Assembly: GCA_944384195.1 (NCBI GenBank)
Contig: CALWSK010000002.1
Coordinates: 62,001-126,000, forward strand
Source: an uncultured Clostridia bacterium
Lineage (GTDB): Bacteria; Bacillota; Clostridia; Lachnospirales; CAG-274
Direction of reading: 5' to 3'
Length of the DNA stretch: 64,000 nt
Numbering within the stretch: position 1 is the stretch's first letter; the number at the start of each line of letters is the position of its first letter. This document shows positions 62,101-64,000 of this stretch, one piece after another. Made by a program: the position numbers and the translations under genes. The notes beneath the pieces were generated by a model that made no database searches, was not told where the DNA came from, and saw only the letters and a program-made list of their open reading frames with translations.

Positions 62101-63466
62101 GGAAGAGCTATTTGGGAAAGATTTTGTATTTAAAGCAGGAACTATAGGTACATTAGCAGATAAAACGGCTTATGGATATGTAAAGAAATATGCAGAAAGA
62201 AGAAATATTGTTATGACAAATGCAGAAACTACAAGGCTTGCTAGCGGTTGTGTAGGTATAAAAAAGACAACAGGACAACACCCTGGAGGGCTTATGGTTG
62301 TACCTAGCAATAAAAGTATATATGATTTTTGCCCTATACAACACCCGGCAGATGATGCTAGCTCTAATGTTATAACAACACATTTTGACTATCATTCTAT
62401 AAGTGGGCGTATATTAAAGCTAGACTTATTAGGACACGACGTTCCAACTATTTTACGTATGTTAAAAGATTTTACAGGGTTTGACCCGTTAGATACACCT
62501 ATGGACGATAAAGCTACTATGTCTTTATTTACTTCTCCTAAAGCTTTAGGAGTTGAAGAGAATGATATAAATTGTAAGACAGGTTCTTTAGGGCTTCCAG
62601 AATTTGGAACGCCTTTTGTAATACAAATGCTTATAGATACACAGCCTAATAGTTTTTCAGACCTTGTTAAGATATCAGGTTTATCTCATGGCACAGATGT
62701 ATGGTTTAATAATGCTCAAGATTTAATTAGGGATAATATAGCTACCTTAAAAGAAGTTATACCTACAAGGGATGATATTATGGTTTATCTTATATTAAAA
62801 GGGGTAGAGAATAAGTTAGCTTTTACTATAATGGAGAGTGTAAGAAAAGGTAAGGGGCTTACTAAAGAATTTGAAGAGGCTATGAAAGAAAAAGGAGTTC
62901 CAGACTGGTACATAAAATCTTGCAAGACTATAAAATATATGTTCCCTAAAGGACATGCTGTAGCTTATGTTACTAATGCTTTTAGAATGGGATATTTTAA
63001 GATAAACTATCCAGAGGCCTTTTATGCTAGTTTATTTTCTGTTAAGGCGGAAGACTTTGATTATGATAGTATGTGTTTTGGGCTTACAAAAGTAGAAAGA
63101 GCTATTCAAGAAATTGAAGTTTTGGGTAAACAAGCAAGCACTAAAGAAAAGAATAAGCTAGTAGTATTAGAGCTTGTAAGAGAAATGTATAAAAGAGGGA
63201 TAAAATTTGTAGAGCTTGATTTATATAAATCTAAGGGATTTAAATTTGATATAACAGAAGATGGATTGCTTCCTCCTATATGTTCTGTCCAAGGGCTTGG
63301 AGAAAATGCTACTAAAATGATAGTAAAAGAAAGAGAAAATGGAGAATTTTATACTATAGAAAATTTAGTTGAAAGAACTAAAATAAGTAAGACAGTTGTA
63401 GATATCCTTAGAAAAAATGGAGTTTTAAAAGGAATTCCAGAAACAAATCAGTTAAGTTTATTTTAA
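59138..63466 (+). CDS. polC: DNA polymerase III alpha subunit, PolC type
   Basis: A 1442-residue replicative polymerase of low-GC Gram-positive bacteria. Domains in order are the N-terminal region, OB fold (about 220-315), PHP (HLHTQMSKMDG near 337) and an inserted proofreading 3'-5' exonuclease (FDLETTGL near 423 to HHRAVDDAEAT near 567). The polymerase core includes GSRGSVGSS and PDIDLNFSGEF. A four-Cys zinc module, CKNC ... CPIC (about 911-945), is PolC-specific. The extreme C-terminus QLSLF is a beta-clamp-binding peptide. The start is TTG 59138 behind AGAAGGTGATTAT. Full length and intact. Confidence 0.98.
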   Translation: MEEKNFLSVFNKLQISANVKTGLKNAIVNSIKVDRASLKAEVFLISNVVVNQECIKDFEKDMFRNFPFLNEVNINLKYDFGELSLDKKIDKIWDTIKKMVSEDSPICYTMIKDAVYILDGNRLEIKLNQKGSFIFKAKGMDIKIAKFIKDRLLEDIFILFVDGNGYYKPKEKEDILYLKPKKETLEDNKSIEIERKSPTITFEKPKTVYKKVKNPTLKVKEDIKEEIVSIEGHLNEGEKITIEGKIILVEKTETRAGKLVVRIDITDMTNSISFKIFTTNEEFDNEYKSIVAKGNFVKIKGDITYDEYSKELCLKPREIALAKAKELKKDEAKEKRVELHLHTQMSKMDGVSSVKDIVKRASDWGHKAIAITDHGVVQAFPDAMDIARKLGIKVLYGVEAYLVDDLANVAENSKNQNLNSSFVVFDLETTGLNKEINKIIEIGAVKIQNGDIVDRYSTFINPNEKLSEEIINLTNITDDMLEGARLEDEVLSEFFEFFKDSVLVAHNANFDVGFIKNWARKHNIEFNFTFVDTVGLSRTLFPNEINHRLDTICKRLNVELESHHRAVDDAEATAHIFLKFKEILEKEYQVSTLDMVNELANKNIEVKKLRPNHAIILAKNQKGLRNLYELISKSNLDYFYRDPRIPKSEFLKLRDGLIIGTACSDGEFYNAILSGADEDEIEKLINFYDYLEIQPIANNRYLIDNEKISNINNDEDLENINRKIVAYGQKYNKLVVATCDVHFLDKEDSYFRKIIMDSKGFKDCDNQPPLYFRTTEEMLEEFNYLGDDKSYEVVVTNTNKIADMIDNILPIPDGTFPPEIEGSDIELRQITTKRAKQIYGDPLPKIVEARLERELDSIIKNGFAVLYIIAQKIVWNSNDNGYIVGSRGSVGSSFAATMAGITEVNPLSPHYFCKNCKYSDFDSEDVKAYAGNSGWDLPDKICPICGNNLSKDGHDIPFETFLGFEGDKEPDIDLNFSGEFQARAHQYTEELFGKDFVFKAGTIGTLADKTAYGYVKKYAERRNIVMTNAETTRLASGCVGIKKTTGQHPGGLMVVPSNKSIYDFCPIQHPADDASSNVITTHFDYHSISGRILKLDLLGHDVPTILRMLKDFTGFDPLDTPMDDKATMSLFTSPKALGVEENDINCKTGSLGLPEFGTPFVIQMLIDTQPNSFSDLVKISGLSHGTDVWFNNAQDLIRDNIATLKEVIPTRDDIMVYLILKGVENKLAFTIMESVRKGKGLTKEFEEAMKEKGVPDWYIKSCKTIKYMFPKGHAVAYVTNAFRMGYFKINYPEAFYASLFSVKAEDFDYDSMCFGLTKVERAIQEIEVLGKQASTKEKNKLVVLELVREMYKRGIKFVELDLYKSKGFKFDITEDGLLPPICSVQGLGENATKMIVKERENGEFYTIENLVERTKISKTVVDILRKNGVLKGIPETNQLSLF

Positions 63467-63517
63467 AGGTTTAAAAAAATATGTTAACTAATATTATTTT
63501 AAAAAGGAGTGTAAAAT

Positions 63518-64000
63518 ATGAGTTTAACTATATTAAGTCCCAAAGTAGATTTTGTATTTAAAAAAATATTTGGTTCTGAAGAAAATAAAAGTGTTTTAAT
63601 ATCTTTCTTAAATGCTGTTTTAAATGATGAGGAAAATAAAATAAAATCTGTAGATTTAAACAACACAGATATTGAAAAAAATTTTACAAGGGATAAATTT
63701 TCAAGATTAGATATTAAAGCTACAACAGATAGACAAGAAATTGTAAATATAGAAATACAACTAAGAAATCAATATAATATGACAAAAAGAACATTATATT
63801 ATTGGAGTAAAATATATGAAAGTCAAATATCTGAAAGTGATAGTTATTATAAATTAAATAAGACTATTTGTATAAATATATTAGATTTTAAGCACTTAAA
63901 AAATACAGATAAATTTCATAATGTATTTAGACTTAAAAATATAGAAACTAATGAGGAACTAACTGATATTTGCGAGATACATTTTATAGAAATACCTAAG
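63518..64000 (+). CDS. Rpn-family PD-(D/E)XK nuclease (partial, runs off the end)
   Basis: An open frame from ATG 63518, behind AAAAAGGAGTGTAAAAT, continues without a stop for 161 codons to the window edge. It begins MSLTILSPKVDFVFKKIFG. The nuclease core shows SRLDIKATTDRQEIVNIEIQ, with the Asp and the ExQ pair of the fold, and then MTKRTLYYWSKIYESQI. These are hallmarks of the Rpn/TIGR01784 recombination-promoting nuclease (putative transposase) family. Such genes are mobile and often multicopy. The C-terminal part and any partner lie beyond the window. Confidence 0.88.
   Translation, partial: MSLTILSPKVDFVFKKIFGSEENKSVLISFLNAVLNDEENKIKSVDLNNTDIEKNFTRDKFSRLDIKATTDRQEIVNIEIQLRNQYNMTKRTLYYWSKIYESQISESDSYYKLNKTICINILDFKHLKNTDKFHNVFRLKNIETNEELTDICEIHFIEIPK

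Overview
The window is very AT-rich (roughly 70% or more by eye) and has low-GC Clostridia gene content. It carries a complete spoIIIA operon and an alpha/beta-type small acid-soluble spore protein (endospore former). It also has flagellar rod genes and chemoreceptors (motile), pyruvate:ferredoxin oxidoreductase (anaerobe), PolC and YlmH/SepF/RodA/MreBCD/MinCDE (Firmicutes rod). Some small lipoproteins and membrane proteins recall Lachnospirales, but no rRNA is present to settle this. No tRNA, rRNA, CRISPR array, insertion sequence or complete prophage was found.

Layout. 1-4465 (+): the end of sepF, ylmG and ylmH (division), then dnaX, ybaB, recR and thyX (replication, repair, dTMP synthesis). 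4617-14343 (-): a long morphogenesis cluster in the order maf, mreB, mreC, mreD, mrdA (PBP2), minC, minD, minE, rodA, mgsA and a DUF1294 protein. 14511-19449 (+): spoIIIAA to spoIIIAH, the mother-cell to forespore feeding-tube complex, closed by a strong terminator. 19915-24686 (+): two tandem paralogous chemoreceptors with poly-HAMP chains and similar upstream DNA. 24940-27960 (+): mbl, two FlgF/FlgG-type rod proteins and a short FlgJ-like protein, resembling the Bacillus mbl-flhO-flhP arrangement. 28056-28822: a divergent pair of small Cys/Asn-rich paralogues behind mirrored sigma-K-like promoters; this is the least explained element in the window. 28879-33267 (-): ACT protein, UPF0210 protein, PepD and an AI-2E-type permease. 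33751-37260 (+): pyruvate:ferredoxin oxidoreductase behind tandem promoters. 37305-45103: mixed singletons (two lipoproteins, a LysR regulator, SASP, guaB, secG, an orphan response regulator, mutS2). 45192-51642 (+): lytic transglycosylase, rRNA methyltransferase, YgiQ radical SAM protein, DUF1877, PhnA-like protein and an ABC-F ATPase. 51667-57224 (-): rseP, dxr, cdsA, uppS, a membrane protein, engB and a CxxC protein. 57350-64000 (+): PHP phosphoesterase, ispG, polC and the start of an Rpn-family nuclease.

Functional picture. Most of the window is conserved core: cell shape and septum placement, sporulation, replication and repair, and the MEP/undecaprenyl/phospholipid branch (dxr, ispG, uppS, cdsA). 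Several Shine-Dalgarno signals show that the longest open frame overextends the gene (mreB, mreD, minC, minD, maf, mgsA, mbl, secG, mutS2, UPF0210 and others), and those starts were moved. The main points to follow up are the mirrored sigma-K-type paralogue pair, a methylglyoxal synthase with substitutions at catalytic positions, an IMP dehydrogenase strikingly like that of the protozoan Tritrichomonas foetus, a SecG with a long Thr/Ser/Glu-rich N-terminal extension, an oversized PBP2, and a signal-less lytic transglycosylase in a flagellated cell.
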